Assembly: GCA_020744225.1 (NCBI GenBank)
Contig: JAGMWG010000010.1
Coordinates: forward strand, 1,426,001 to 1,490,000
From: Paraphoma chrysanthemicola
Lineage: Eukaryota > Ascomycota > Dothideomycetes > Pleosporales > Phaeosphaeriaceae
Length of the DNA stretch: 64,000 bases
Reading direction: 5' to 3'
Shown in pieces: positions 1 to 12,795 of this stretch (position 1 is its first letter; each line of letters begins with the position of its first letter). The notes beneath the pieces were generated by a model. The model was not told the DNA's origin. It ran no database searches and saw nothing but the letters and a program-made list of their open reading frames with translations. The position numbers and the translations under genes were made by a program.

Positions 1-1290
1 GATATATTATTAGAAGATTTAGTACTAATAGTACTAAAAACACTAACTTCTTCTTTATAACTACCTTCTATAAGAATAGTATTATTAGAAAGATATATAT
101 AGTATTTATCTTTACTAAAAGATAAGCTAAATTTCTTATTAGTTATTAAGCTTAAGCTTAATAGATTAATACCTAATTTAGGAATATATAGAACATTATT
201 TAATTTAACTAGCTTATTTGTACTAGTAAATTTAAGTTCTATGTTACCTATACTACTAGCTTTAATTATTTTATTATTATTACTCTACTTAATATTAGTA
301 TTAGTAGGTTTAATACTAGTAAATAATTCTTTAATATAGTAAGTATATATAGTAGCACTAGAATCTAAAACAAAATCTATAATAGTATTATTATTAGATT
401 CTTTATTCGTATTACTAATAGTAGAAGTTAAAATAGTCTCTATCTTAGTATTACTAACTTATTTAAGTCTTTTTTTTAGAATATTTCTTATAATAAGTAG
501 ATTCTAAGTACTCTTTTAGTTTGTAATAATTATAAACTTTATTATTTTTAGTATTATTATAACTACTATTATTAGTAGTATTATTAATACTCTTAGCTTT
601 AGACTTATTAGTCTTTTTAGCTTTAGTAGGTATAGCTATCTCTACATTACTATCGTTATTATTTTTATTATAACTCTTATAGTTTATATAGGTATAATTA
701 TTATTAGATTTATTATTAGACTTTAATCGTCTATTTTTATCTAATAATTAATTTATAATATTATTAATAGTAATATTAGATTATTATTCTAATCTAATGT
801 TCTAAGTAATAATAGTAATAATATTATTATAATCTTTATTTAGATTATTAAGTAATAGTACTACTATAAATTTGTTAGGTAGTACTATATCTTTAGATTT
901 TAGTTAATATAATGTTCTTCTAAAGTTATTAATATATATTTCTAAGTTATTTTTATTATTACTTAGAGTATTATTAATTAACTCTTTAGAAAGAATATAA
1001 TTACTACTAAAGCCTCGTAATATATATAAATTTTTTAGTGTTTATTCTAAAATATAAGTACTAGTAATATATTGCGTTTATAGTAAAGGTCTATCTTCTA
1101 GAGCTAGTTTTACTATAGTAATAGCCTTTTTATTTTATTGTATAAGTTCTAAATTATTATCTAAATTAGCTAGAATAGTAACTATATCTAGGTCTTTTTT
1201 AGTTAATATTTAGCTTATACGTATATTCTAAATATTATAATTACTAGATTCTTTAAGCTTAGGTATTTTATAGCTTAAAAAAGAATTAGC
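1..1290 (-). mobile_element. Ty1/Copia gag-protease remnant, RIP-degraded
   Basis: Read on the minus strand, about 1,275 down to 1,100 gives a Copia-type gag start (I-P-K-L-K-x-S-S-N-Y-x-x-W-like, with W now a stop). A zinc knuckle follows near 470-550, its CxxC...GH...C pattern changed to Y-x-Y...E-Y...Y. At about 430-130 lies an aspartic protease with D-S-[G>S]-A-T, followed by the family's V-L-Y-I-P-K-L-G-x-N-L-L-S-L segment. The element continues past the left edge of the window, so integrase and RT are not visible. No LTR was identified on its right side. Many stops make it non-functional. It is probably a different Copia family from the 10.5-18.5 kb element, but the two were not aligned fully. 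Confidence 0.75.
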
Positions 1291-2800
1291 TATTTTAAAT
1301 AAACTTATTTAAAACTTTATTATATAGTCTTTTTTTTTTAGAGAAAAATAGCTTATTTTACTACGAGAATTCTTATTATCTTAATAAGAGATAATAAGAT
1401 TCTTATTCTAAGTAGTTCTTAAAATAAGCCTTATTATACGTATAAATATAAAATTATACACTAGATAATAAGAGTATCTAGTAATTTTATATAAAAATAT
1501 AGTATGTAATATACTATTATTTCTAGTACAGTAATCTAAAATAGATTACAGCTAATTTTAGAATAATAATTTTCTTATAATTTTGTAGGTTTCTATAAAA
1601 TTAGGTCTAAAACAGCTTAAGACTTATTTTTAGATTATAGCTAGTGTATTTTTAATACTAGATTATAAAACTAGACTAAAAGATGCACTAGTTTTAATCC
1701 TCTAAGTATTTCTAACTTAGATAGCTAGCTCGTAATAATTTTTCTAATAATACCTAGGTTTATAATAATTTATAAACAAGGTAATAATAATCTTATATAG
1801 CTTTTACTTAGATAAGACTTAGTATAAGTTCTATATAAGGTCTAGAAAGCTATAAATTTTACTAAAACTTTTGTAATTAACTAAACGCAAAATAGTACTC
1901 TTTATTATTTTTATTAAAAATAATAAAGAGTAAATTTTATAGAGTTATAAAACTCTAATAGTTATTTTCTAAGATAGTATAGTAAAAGCGTTTATATAGT
2001 TACTTATAATTTAGAAGATAATAACTCTAATAAGAGGTAGAGTATTATTTTAGAAATAATAGACTAATAGCTAATACTACTATATAAAGAAGCTTTTTTA
2101 ATAAAAGTTTTAAATATAGTAGAATTAGATTATAGTTTATTATCTACTTCTTTTAAATAGAAATTACTCTAATAATAGAGTAAGTAGTAGGTAATATTTT
2201 TTTAAAGATAGTACTTTTATTAAGAAATTCTAGTAGCTACTAGAACTTATTTTATTACAAGTATACTAGAAGTAATAGGTTTCTAAGCTATTTTCCTAGT
2301 ATATTCTCTTATAATATACTTTTTAAAACGTACTAAAGTTACTAGCTACTTTACTCTTAAAAACTAATTAGAGACGAGTTTTTATACTCTCTATAAGAGA
2401 TAATCTCTAAGTAAACTCTAGTATTACTATTTCTAGTGTAGAGTAAGTAAAGAGTATACTAGAATACACCTTAGAAAACACTGTATTAATTAAATTTTAA
2501 ATTAAATTACTAGAGTACTTAAGTTTCTTCTAGTAAGATAAAATAATATTTTCTTTATTCTCTATACTCTATTTATACTAGTACTTAAAAGTAAAGCTAA
2601 ATAAGAAGTACGTAATCTTCTTAAAAGCTTATAAAGACTTAAAAGTTACTAGTATACTAGTAATATACAAGTATAGTTTAAGTTAAACAAACTCTAAAAT
2701 AGATTAAATAATTACTCTTTATTCTAGATAGACTAGCTTAGTAAGCTAGAATTATAATCTAGTAAATAAAATCCTCTTAGGTAGAGCTAAGCTTATAACC
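1291..2800. other. Unassigned AT-rich sequence
   Basis: This 1.5 kb separates the Copia gag remnant from the first ~430-bp LTR-like repeat. It has the same RIP-like composition as its surroundings. I could not recognise a conserved protein motif, LTR pair or terminal inverted repeat. It may contain the LTR and leader of the left Copia element or a further decayed element. Confidence 0.5.
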
Positions 2801-3232
2801 TATTAAGAAGAAGTAAAGGTTACTAATAACTAGTAATATACTAGCTAAAAGAGAATATAAAAAGTATATTACCTAATAGGTAATAGAAGATAAGAGTAGG
2901 TATATAAAAGAGTAGATAGTAGATAGTATTTTGTGTTCTAGGTACAGATAAAAGAGAGAGATCTCTCTTTACTATATACTTTAGTTTCTTTACTTAATAA
3001 GCTATACTATAGTATTAAAATAATTCTAAAAACTATTACTTTTAATTCTAATTAGTATAATAAATAAATCTCTTATATAATTTATAATTTCTAGTCTAAT
3101 TTTAGACTAGAATTAATACTAAATTCTAGTTATACTAAAAATCTACAAGATCTTAAAGAATATAAGATAAAACTTATAAGCTACTTAGTAATTTAGATAG
3201 CTTATAAAAGATTTAACTAGTAAATCTTTATA
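2801..3232 (+). repeat. ~430-bp LTR-like repeat, copy A
   Basis: Copy A starts TATTAAGAAGAAGTAAAGG and runs to about 3,232 (ending near TAAATCTTTATA). Two inverted copies of the same sequence lie at 25,043-25,470 (B) and 25,857-26,291 (C). The shared unit starts and ends with TA, as expected for an LTR TG...CA after RIP. It contains a TATA-like run and a stretch around AAAAGAGAGAG that is kept in all copies. It sits directly upstream of the Gypsy element in the same orientation, so it is probably that element's 5' LTR. No matching 3' LTR was found after the chromodomain. Confidence 0.6.
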
Positions 3233-6200
3233 GTACCTACTTAGAAGTATAAGTCTTTAGACTATAAGATAAAGATACCTTACTTATTATCTATAAGTAA
3301 CTTAAGAATAACTTATAATATATAACTATAAGAGATTACCTAAGAAGAAAATAAATATTCTATAACTTATACTAAAAGAGAAAAATTAAATATAAACTTT
3401 TACTTTAGAGTAGTTACTATAAGAACTATCTTAGTTAGAAATAAGAATATATAAAACTTAGAAAATAATAAGTTATAGAAATTAGAAACTAAGAGATAAT
3501 AACTACTTTAGAAGACCTAAATAAAATAATACTAAGACTACGTTAGAAAGAAAGAAAATAATAAGAAAGAAAAAAGAAAACTATTATTAAATATATACTA
3601 CTAGAAGAGAACTATTATACTACTATATAGGGTAACACATTTAGTTTATATTACGTAGAGTTCTTAATTTTCTTAATATACGTAAGTAGATTATATAATC
3701 GTCTAGTCTTTACAAGAGCGTTTTAATATTATAGAGAGAAGAGAAGAGAGAATAATACGATACGAAAAAATAAGAAAAAGGTAGAAAACTAGCAAGGTAG
3801 ATACTTAACAGCTAATATAGAGAGGTCTCTTCTATCTTGTTACTTGCTCTTATATACTATGAACAGTAAAATAAGTTTTAAACTACCTATTAACAACTTA
3901 CTATATACTAATATACTACAATAATAACTATTAAAACCTAGCTTATATACTACTATACTATAAGTACTATATATATAACTACTATAATACTTATTACTAA
4001 GCTAAAGTTATAATATTATAGTTTTCTATACTTTTAGAGTTCTATTAATAATAATAGTTAATTACTATAAGAATATCTATAAGACTTATCTTTAAGATAA
4101 GTAAACTATAAACTACTTCTTAGAATATAATAGTAAGAAAATTACTATATAAAGAATAATAGTTAATAAATAATACTTAAATAAGTTCTAGTAAACCTAT
4201 ATAAGCCTTATTTATATAACCTATATAATATAGAAAAAATATAATAGATTTAATAAATACTCTTTTTTAGAAAGAAATAAGAAACTAAGCTTAAAGATAA
4301 GTTTACTACCTAAGTTAGATAGAAACTAAGAAAGTTCTAAAATCTATATAATATTAGAATAAAAGCTCTTAAGATATAAGTAAAACTTAAGAAGTAAGAG
4401 ATAATAGTACTTATTAACTTAAAATTATAAGAAAATTATATTTTTAAAAAAGTAGTAGAATAAGCTAGACTTAAACTAACTTTTAAGAAAGAACTCTATA
4501 CTATAATACTTATAGATAAATTAATAAAATAGATTTAGTATAAAGTTAGTACAAGCCTAACTATTACTCTAAAATAATACTTAGTAGTACGTCTAGATAT
4601 CTTTAAGAAAGCCTCTTATAATATTATACTAGAACTACTATAGCTAAAAGACTATAACTTAGTTAATTAAAAGAGTTAATAAGTCTTATTAGGTAATATA
4701 ATAGATATCTATACACTTAACGTCTCTATATAATTATATACTATATTAGTAGATAAGAAGATAATTATAAATATTACTTTATAACTAACTATTCTAAAGA
4801 ATAGAAAGAAATATTTATAATATAAGAAAGTTAACTCTACTAAGATACTAAAAGTATTAAGTACTATAGTAAGAGAAGAAGAGAAAAGCGTTACTCTAAA
4901 TATTCTAGTAGTTTATAATAAATCTAGTAAAATATTTATTAAAAAGATAGATCTAAATACCTTACTAAAATACTAGAAATAAGAAATAAGATTATAAGAT
5001 TAAACTAGTAGAAGAAAAATACTCTAGATTTAAACTAATACATTAACTCTTAGAAAAAGAGCTTAATATTCTAAAGAAATAAATAGATAAAAACTTAGTA
5101 AAAAGAATTATTAGAAAATTTAAGTTCTTAGTAGAATATCTAGTTCTATTCACGCTAAAGAAAGATAGAGTATTATAACTATATATTAACTACTATAAAC
5201 GAAATATAATTATAGAAGAAAATTACTACTTATTACTTAATATATAGAAATTACGTAATAGATTATTATATATAAAGATCTTTATAAAGTTAAATCTTAA
5301 AGAAGTGTATATAACTTTATTAGAATTAAGAAAGATAAAGAATAGAAAATAGTATTTTAAATAAGATATAGATACTATAAATATACTATAATACTCTTTA
5401 GTTTAACTAATATACTAGTAATATACTAGAAGTTAGTAAATAACACTCTATATAATTACCTAGATATCTTTACTATTATTATAAAGAGACCTAAAGTTAG
5501 AAGTAGGCTTTGTGTACTTAAGATTCTATAGTTAGTTCTTAGAGATAGAGTACTAAGAAGAATTAGATAAGATTACTATAAGATAGATTAAGAGAATAAT
5601 AATTAGTAGTAGAAAGTTACACTAATATAGATTAAGAGAACTATAAGTTAAGCGTAGATAGTAACTAGTTATAAATTAAATACTAAGTTAAATATAATAA
5701 GCTATAGAAGCTTATTACTTATATCTATATACCTAAGGTATTCTAAGAGTTCTAAAGGTCTTATAGTTTATAAGTATTATAGAATAGTCTAGAATTCTTA
5801 GAGTAAGTCTTAGAAATCCTAGCCGCGTAAAATACTCTTAGTATTCTAGAATCTATAGAACGTATTACGTAACACTTAGCTAGTGTAGAGCTAAGTCTTT
5901 ATTAGTAACTCTATAGTTGCGCATTTTATATAGAATACCTTCTACTCTTAAAACTTACGCCTTACCTACTAATTTCTCTAGTCTATAATAATTATATACC
6001 TAGATAATATTTTAATCTACTTATAAAATTTAGAAGAATATAAGAAATAAGTAAAAGAAGTTCTATAGAGACTTAAAGTATATAATCTAGAACTAAAGTT
6101 AAAAAAAAATAAGTTTTATAAAAAAGAAGTTAAGTTTATAGAATATATAGTTAGAATTAATAGAGTATAAATTAGTAAAACTAAGATTAAGATAATTAAG

Positions 6201-8230
6201 AAATAGATAATACCTAAAATAGTTAAGAATATTTAATTCTTCTTAGAATTTATAAACTTTAATAGATAGTTTATCTAAGATTTTATAAAATTTATAATAC
6301 TATTAGTAAAATTAATAAAGAAAGAAACTACTTAGATATAGAGTAAAGTTTAATAAGAAGTATTTAAAGAGCTTAAGAATACTTATATTACTAAGTCTAT
6401 ACTTATAGTATTTTAAAGTAGTAAACCTCTATAATTTAAAATAAATACGTCTAATCTTATAATAAGTAGAGCTATACTATAAGAATAAGATAGTAAGTAG
6501 TATTTTATAGCTTACTACTTAAAAACTTCTTATTAGTAAAAGAAAGATATAATATTTATAATAAAGAACTTCTTATAATAGTATATATACTAGAATACTA
6601 GAGAGTATATATAGAAAGTAACTTTAAGTTAACTATATACATAAATTATAAGAATCTTACGTACTTTACTACTATAAAGTAACTTAACTAAAGATAAGTA
6701 TAATAGTTAGAACTACTTAAATAATATTAATTTAAGATTATATATACTCTAGAAAAAGATAATAGAAGAGTAGATACTCTAAGTAAAAGATATAATATAA
6801 TTAGAAAAAAGATAAATATCTTTATACCTTTACTATAACATAACTAGAATAGATTCTTAGAACTATCTAAAGAAGTATATTCTATACTTTAAATTATATA
6901 TAAAGTACTAGAGAAACTATAGAGAAACTATAGAGAAACTATAGAAAGAACTTATTCTAAGTTACTATAATAACTCTATATATAAATACTCTAGAATTAT
7001 ATAAACTATAGAACTTATCTAATAAAACTATAAGTTTAGAAATATAAAGAATAAAGTTATAGACTTTATTAAGAAATATATAGATTACTACTAGAATAAG
7101 TATAATATATATATAGAATATAGAGAAATATAGACTATTAAGCTACTAACTAAACCTTAGACTAATATTTTTATAGACTTTATTACAAAACTACTAGAGT
7201 AGAAGATTCTACTACTAGACTAAAGTATAATATAGTACTTATAGTTATAGATTACTTTATAAAAGCTATAGAATATATACTATGTAGAAAAAATTATATA
7301 GTAGTATAACTAGGTTACAGTATTAATAACTAAGTTATTTAATACTATAGTATACTAAAGATAATAATAAGTAACTAAGATAAGCTCTTTATATCTAATT
7401 ATTAGACTACGCTTATAGTAGCTATTAGAATCTAAAGAAAGTAATCTACTACTTACTACTTTTAAATAGATAAATAAATAGAATAAATAAACTATATAAT
7501 AAAAATATACTTATAGATCTATACTAATAAGAAGTAAGATAATTAGATATTACTACTACTTATAGCTTAAATAGCTTATAATAATAAAACGTTAGAATTA
7601 ACTAGAAAAATACTATTCTTTACTAACTATAGAAGATATCTATATCTCTTTAAAAGAATACTACTTAGTCTAAATACTAAAGCTATAATCTTAATAGTAA
7701 AAGAATTAAAGAAAAGTTATAAAGAAATATAAAACTATATTAAGAAAGCTTAATAGTAAAGTATTTTATATATTAATAAGAAAAGAAAAATAGTATCTTA
7801 GCTAAATAAAAAGAATAAAGTATACTTACTTATAAAGAATCTATAAATAATATAACTAAGTAAAGAACTAAACTATATTAAAGTTAGTCTATTTTTAATT
7901 TATAAAAAGAATAGACTAGTAACGTATATATTAAATCTACTTAGAGACGCTAAAATCTACTCTAGGTTCTACGTTAAGCTACTAGAACTAGTAGATTCTA
8001 AAATATTACTCTAGAAAACCCTTTAATTATAAAATAGAAAAAGAAAATAAATTTAAAGTTAAAAAAAATTCTAGACTACTAAGGCACTAAGCAGATTAAG
8101 CTATAAAAGTACTTAGTTAAGCAGTTATAATATAATAACTCTAAAAATACTTAGAAACTAAAAAGTAATCTCTATAGCTATAGGTAATATATTAAAGAAT
8201 ACTAGAGAAAGATAGAATAAAATCTTAGCT
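3233..8230 (+). mobile_element. Ty3/Gypsy chromovirus (Tf1-like), RIP-degraded
   Basis: A gag-pol order can be followed on the plus strand despite dozens of stops. A charged gag-like region lies at about 3.3-3.6 kb and the protease region at about 4.44-4.73 kb (I-I-L-x-L-x-W-L-K-x-x-N-x-V-N). The RT lies at 5,040-5,483 and 5,991-6,200 (I-R-K..K-F.., L-F-x-x-K-K-D, L-D-I-F-T-I, then Y-L-D-N-I-L-I-Y). RNase H is at 6,560-6,810 (N-Y-K-N-L-T-Y-F-T-T, D-N-R-R-V-D-T-L-S). The integrase core is at 7,140-7,520 (S-T-T-Y-Y-[P]-[Q]-[T]-D-x-[Q]-T-E), and a C-terminal chromodomain at 8,040-8,215 (K-I-L-D-Y...K-Y-L-V-K...N-T-W-E-P-like). The chromodomain places it among chromoviruses, which target heterochromatin. 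The RT is split by a separate insertion. Confidence 0.85.
5484..5990. mobile_element. 507-bp insertion inside the Gypsy reverse transcriptase
   Basis: The RT reading stops after L-D-I-F-T-I-I-I at 5,483 and resumes exactly at the catalytic Y-L-D-[D>N] segment at 5,991. Removing 507 bp restores the frame. The insertion is flanked by ATTATA on both sides (5,478-5,483 and 5,991-5,996), which reads as a 6-bp target duplication or, minimally, a TA. Its ends are loosely inverted (AGACCTAAAGTTAG against AGACTAGAGAAATTAG), suggesting a small non-autonomous DNA element. It keeps CG dinucleotides (CCGCG, TGCGC) that are rare around it. No coding capacity was seen. Confidence 0.55.
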
Positions 8231-9192
8231 ACTAATCTTAAGAACTATAAGTAATTATTAGTATAATACTATAACTAGAAAAAGTATAAGAAATCTATAA
8301 GAAAATAAGTACTTTACTAGGCTATAGTATAGCTATTAGAGACTCTAAATTATCTAAGGTCTTTTATATTATTAGTAAGAATCTTACTAAGATATTAGTA
8401 GTAGAATAGTTATCTAACTCTTATACGTTTACTATTTTACTCTTAGTATAAAGAATATTTACTAGATACTACGCTTTTCTTAATATATAATTCTTAGCTT
8501 ACTATAATATCTTCTTATTCTATATTAAACGTAAAATTACTTTAGCTAATAACTTTTTATCTACTTATATCTTCTTCTTATATTTATTTTAAGTCTTATT
8601 TAATAATACGTAGAATATATTTATATATAGGTAATTTAGCTATATATACTCTAAATACTTTAGATATTAAGTATTAACTTCTAGTATTATAATATACTTC
8701 TAATTATATATAAGATAGAGATTATAGAAGATAAGTACTAATTAACTATTATAATAAATTTTAAGAGTAAAATAAAGATATTTCTTAGATCTAGATACTA
8801 CTATAGTTAGCTATAAAGAATAGCTAATAAAGCTTAAGAATAAGCTATAAAAGAGAAGAGAATAGTATTATAAACTTTATAAGAAAGAGATAATAAAGTT
8901 AAAGAAATAAGAGATAATAATACTATATAGTTATACTTAGACTAGTCTTAGAAAACTAATAAATAATATAACTCTTATACTAAGTACTATAAGAAACTAT
9001 AATATATAGATATATATAAGAAGAGTCTATCTTTTCTTATATTTAACTTAATATTCTAAGATAAATAATTTACTTTAGACTACTTAAGTCTATTCTTTTA
9101 CTCTACGCTTATTCTCTTTAAATAGACTCTAGAGCCTCTTATATACTAACTAGCTTACTCTAGTCTCTATAAGCTTACTATCTTAATATAAA
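8231..9192. other. Unassigned AT-rich tail between Gypsy and Copia elements
   Basis: This stretch follows the chromodomain and ends where homology to the Copia family begins (about 9,193). It should contain the Gypsy 3' untranslated region and 3' LTR. I could not match any part of it to the ~430-bp LTR repeat, so the 3' LTR seems lost, replaced or decayed beyond recognition. Confidence 0.45.
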
Positions 9193-10498
9193 GACTACTT
9201 CTAAGAAGAAGTCTCTATATAGAAAAGTTAATCTCTAAAGTAATTCTATTACTAGTAAATTATACTAATTTAGCTATATCTACTACTTATATACTTACTT
9301 TATTTCTTATAGTAAGACTACTACTAAGAATAAAGTATATTATTATTAGAAAAGTATAAATAGTAATTACTGTATAAAGTATAAGACTTATTCTTATATA
9401 ATACTTTTAGAGTCTTATACTAGTAGAGCTACTTTCTTTCTAGTTAATATATAAAGTAGTAATACTAAAGTAAGTTTTTAGAGTTCTAGGTTTATAATTC
9501 TATACTAATTTAATTAATAAGTAAATAGAGAGAGAAAGAAAATAACTAAGATTTTTAAGAAGTTAAAGAAGAGTAAGCTTTATAAGTAAACCTATTCTTA
9601 GATAGCTCTATCTCTAGAATTCTTAAATCTTCTTTCTCTAGAATAAGTATAGTCTTTATATTAGTACTAAACTTACTTTTAACTTTTTACGTTTATAAGC
9701 TCTTATAATTAAGAATTTTAAACTACTTTAGCTAAGACTTAAGAATTCTAGCCTTTAGTTTTTTAATATAGTAGTAGACTAAACTTTATATCTACTAGTA
9801 ATAATATAAAATCTAGCTCTAGAATATTAATTACTTATAGTAATTTAGATTAATAAGCTTCTAAAAAGAAAAAGTAATCTTATTAGTAAAAGAATCTAGA
9901 TAAGAGAAAAAAAAGAAGTCTAGCTAAAATAATTCTAAAAAGAAAGATAAGATTAGTAATATTAATTAGAACTAATTCTTCTTCTTTTATTCTAGAATCT
10001 AAGTATTTTAGAAAGTCTTAAGCTAAGATCTATATATATTATAATTATTATAATTATTATTATAAGAAGATAATAAAGTTAATCTAAACTACTAATAAGG
10101 TATATATATTATTTAAGAATATCTATAAATATAAACTCTAGAAATTTAACTATAAAGAAGAGATATAAGACTATAATAAAGTATAATACTTATATTAAGT
10201 AGACTCTAGATTATATAAATTATCTCTTTAATAAGAAGTAAGGTAATAAGACTTAAGAGTTCTAACTTTTAATTCTCTCTTTTTTAGTTTATAAGTTTTA
10301 TTTTCTAGGTTATTAAGAAAATATTCTATGTAATTATATAGTTCTAAAAGTAATTTCTTAACTAATATTATAATTAGAATAAATCTTCTCTTTCTATATT
10401 ACTTACTCTCTACTATAATTATTAAACTTATATTTTAGAGATTTAAGTAAGTCTTAAACTTCTTAAACTACTAATAAGTAAGAGTCTTTATAAGTCTA
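9193..10498 (-). mobile_element. Copia family R1, 3'-side fragment
   Basis: This segment matches about 11,700-13,045 of the complete R2 element, in the same orientation, and breaks off at 10,498 exactly where R2 is inserted. R1 resumes at 18,525/18,530. On the minus strand its right end carries the end of the Copia pol frame. On the plus strand it carries the same antisense open frame as R2 (about 9,480-10,260), with more stops and indels. The left end at about 9,193 is an abrupt truncation: no 225-bp LTR lies there. Confidence 0.75.
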
Positions 10499-10723
10499 TA
10501 TAGAGAATCTAAGATACTACGTAATTAAGATTACTTAATTATTACTACTTAAGAAAACTAAGCTAAAGAGCTTAAACTATATACTCTTAGCTTAGGTATA
10601 GAATTCTCTGTAATTCTAGCCTTCTTAGCTCTATAGAGTAATTATAAATTACGTATTACTCTCTTAAGTTAATATATTATAATTCTTAGTATAGAATACT
10701 TTATAATTACTATATCTATAATA
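10499..10723 (-). repeat. Left (3') LTR of Copia R2
   Basis: This 225-bp LTR starts TATAGAGAATCTAAGATAC and ends ATATCTATAATA. It is nearly identical to 18,300-18,524 and similar to 24,817-25,042. TG...CA ends have become TA...TA. It is preceded by the GTCTA target duplicate. Confidence 0.88.
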
Positions 10724-11340
10724 CACTCTTTATCTTGTTTTCTTTTAAGTAAATAGAATATTAAGTAACCTAGTTTAGTAATCTCTATAATTCTATTTAT
10801 ATACTACATGAATTTTCTCTTCTCTATTCTTATAAATTCTTAGCTCTAAGATTTATAACTATAATATTTAATACCTTTACTTATAATACTAGAATTCTAG
10901 TTCTAGTTTATAAGTAATTCTCTAGTAAATAAACTAAGCTACTATTTACAGCGTTAGGTAATATTATAGCTTATAATTCTTAAAGCTATTAAGTAAGATT
11001 ATTTAAATCTACTATATTATAAGTAAGGTATTTACTATAAAGTTAGTAAGTAAGCGTAGTAGCTCTAATTATAGTAGCTTATAAGTATATTATAAAGTCT
11101 TTAAGCTACTTAACTTTTTTAGTCTTTTAATCTTTAGCTACTTAACTACTAATCTAGCTTTAAGATAGTATATATTGCGCTTAATTATGTTACTTCTTAC
11201 TAATTATTATTCTAGAGCTAAGAATTTATAAACCTTAATAGCCTATTTAGTAGTAATTACGCTCTTAAGCGCTAGTTCTTAAACTTTCTAAGTACTTATT
11301 AGGCTGCAGTAGATTCTCTACTTAATTTTAAGTTTAGTAA

Positions 11341-11360
11341 CAATAATAATAATAATAATA
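11341..11360. repeat. (AAT)n microsatellite inside R2
   Basis: Six to seven tandem AAT units lie in the non-pol region next to the 3' LTR of R2. No function is inferred. Confidence 0.8.
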
Positions 11361-11719
11361 AGTAGGCTAAGAAACCTAATACGTATTTACTATCTTAGTA
11401 TCTACGTCTTAGATCTACTTCTCTTACATTCTGTTATAATTCTTTATTATTACTTCTTAAGTTAACTCTTTACTTTAATATTTCTAGTACGCTATTAAGA
11501 TATTAAGACCTAATAAATCTACTACTATCTTATTATACTAAGAAGCCTTAATTCTAGACTATAAATCTTTAATCTCTAGATACTAAGTCTACTAGATATA
11601 ACTTTTATAATTATAAGTAAAGTAATAATTAAAAGAAAAAGAATAAGAGAAATACTATTAAGACTTTTAAGAAAGATAGAAGAAGAAGTAGATTAATAAA
11701 AGCTACTTCTAAGAAGAAG

Positions 11720-12795
11720 TCTCTATATAGTAAAGTTAATCTATAAGGTAATTTTATTACTAGTAAATTATACTAATTTAGCTATATCTACTATTTATAC
11801 GCTTACTTTATTTCTTATAGTAAGACTACTACTAAGAATAGAGTATATTATTATTAGAGAAGTATAAATAGTAATTACTATATAAAGTATAAGACTTATT
11901 CTTATATAATACTTTTAGAGTATTACGCTAGTAAGACTACTTTCTTTTTAGTTAATATATAAAGTAGTAATACTAAGGTAAGTTTTAGAGTTCTAGGCCT
12001 ATAATTCTATACTAATTTAATTAATAGGTAGATAGTAAGAGAAAGAAGATAATTAAGATTTTTAAGAAGTTTAAGAAGAGTAAGCTTTATACGTAGACTT
12101 ATTTTTATATAGCTCTACTTCTAGAATTTATAAATCTTCTTTCTCTAGAATAAGTGCAGTCTTTATATTAGTACTAAACTTACTCTTAACTTTCTATATT
12201 TATAAGTTCTTTTAATTAAGAATTTTAGACTTTTCTAGCTAAGACTTAAGTATTCTAGCCTTTAATTTCTTAATTTAGTAGTAGACTAGACTTTATATCT
12301 ACTAGTAATCTTACGTTTCTAAGTAGTAATATTATAAAATCTAGCTTTATAATATTAATTACTTATAATAATTTAAATTAATAAGCTCTTAAGAAGAAAG
12401 AGTAATCTTATTAGTAAAAGAATCTAGATAATAGAAAGAAAAAGAAGAAGTCTAGCTAAAATAATTCTAAGAAAAAAGGCAAGATTAGTAATACTAATTA
12501 GAACTAATCTTCTCTTCTTATTCTAGAATCTAAGTATTCTAGAAAGTCTAAAGCTAAGATTTACGCATATTATAATTATTAGAATTATTATTATAAGAAG
12601 ATAATAATAGTAATCTAGACTACTAATAAGGCGCGTATATTATTTAAGAGTATCTTTAGCTCTATAAATAGAAATTCTAAGAATTTAACTATAAAGAAGA
12701 AGTATAAGGCTATAGTAAAGTATAATACTTATATAAAGTAAGCTCTAGATTATATAAATTACCTCTTTAATAAGAAGTAAGATAATAAGATCTAA
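11720..12795 (+). pseudogene. Antisense accessory ORF between pol and 3' LTR of Copia R2 (decayed)
   Basis: R2 pol runs on the minus strand and ends near 12,960. Between that point and the 3' LTR, the opposite strand has long readable frames. From 11,995 to 12,795 (267 codons) every stop is TAA or TAG, none is TGA, and each can be explained by RIP of Gln or Trp codons. The inferred product is rich in Lys, Ser, Asn and Gln, with a basic middle (K-K-K-K-K-S-S) and a C-terminal segment Y-I-K-x-A-L-D-Y-I-N-Y-L-F-N. A second readable frame covers about 11,720-11,994. R1 carries a related, more damaged copy at about 9,480-10,260. I do not recognise the product. It could be an extra antisense ORF of this Copia family or a captured gene. 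Confidence 0.45.

Noticed and set aside
10724..11700. Possible extra element between R2's 3' LTR and the antisense ORF
   Set aside because: No terminal repeats or target duplication could be found, and R1 is truncated before this point, so no comparison is possible.
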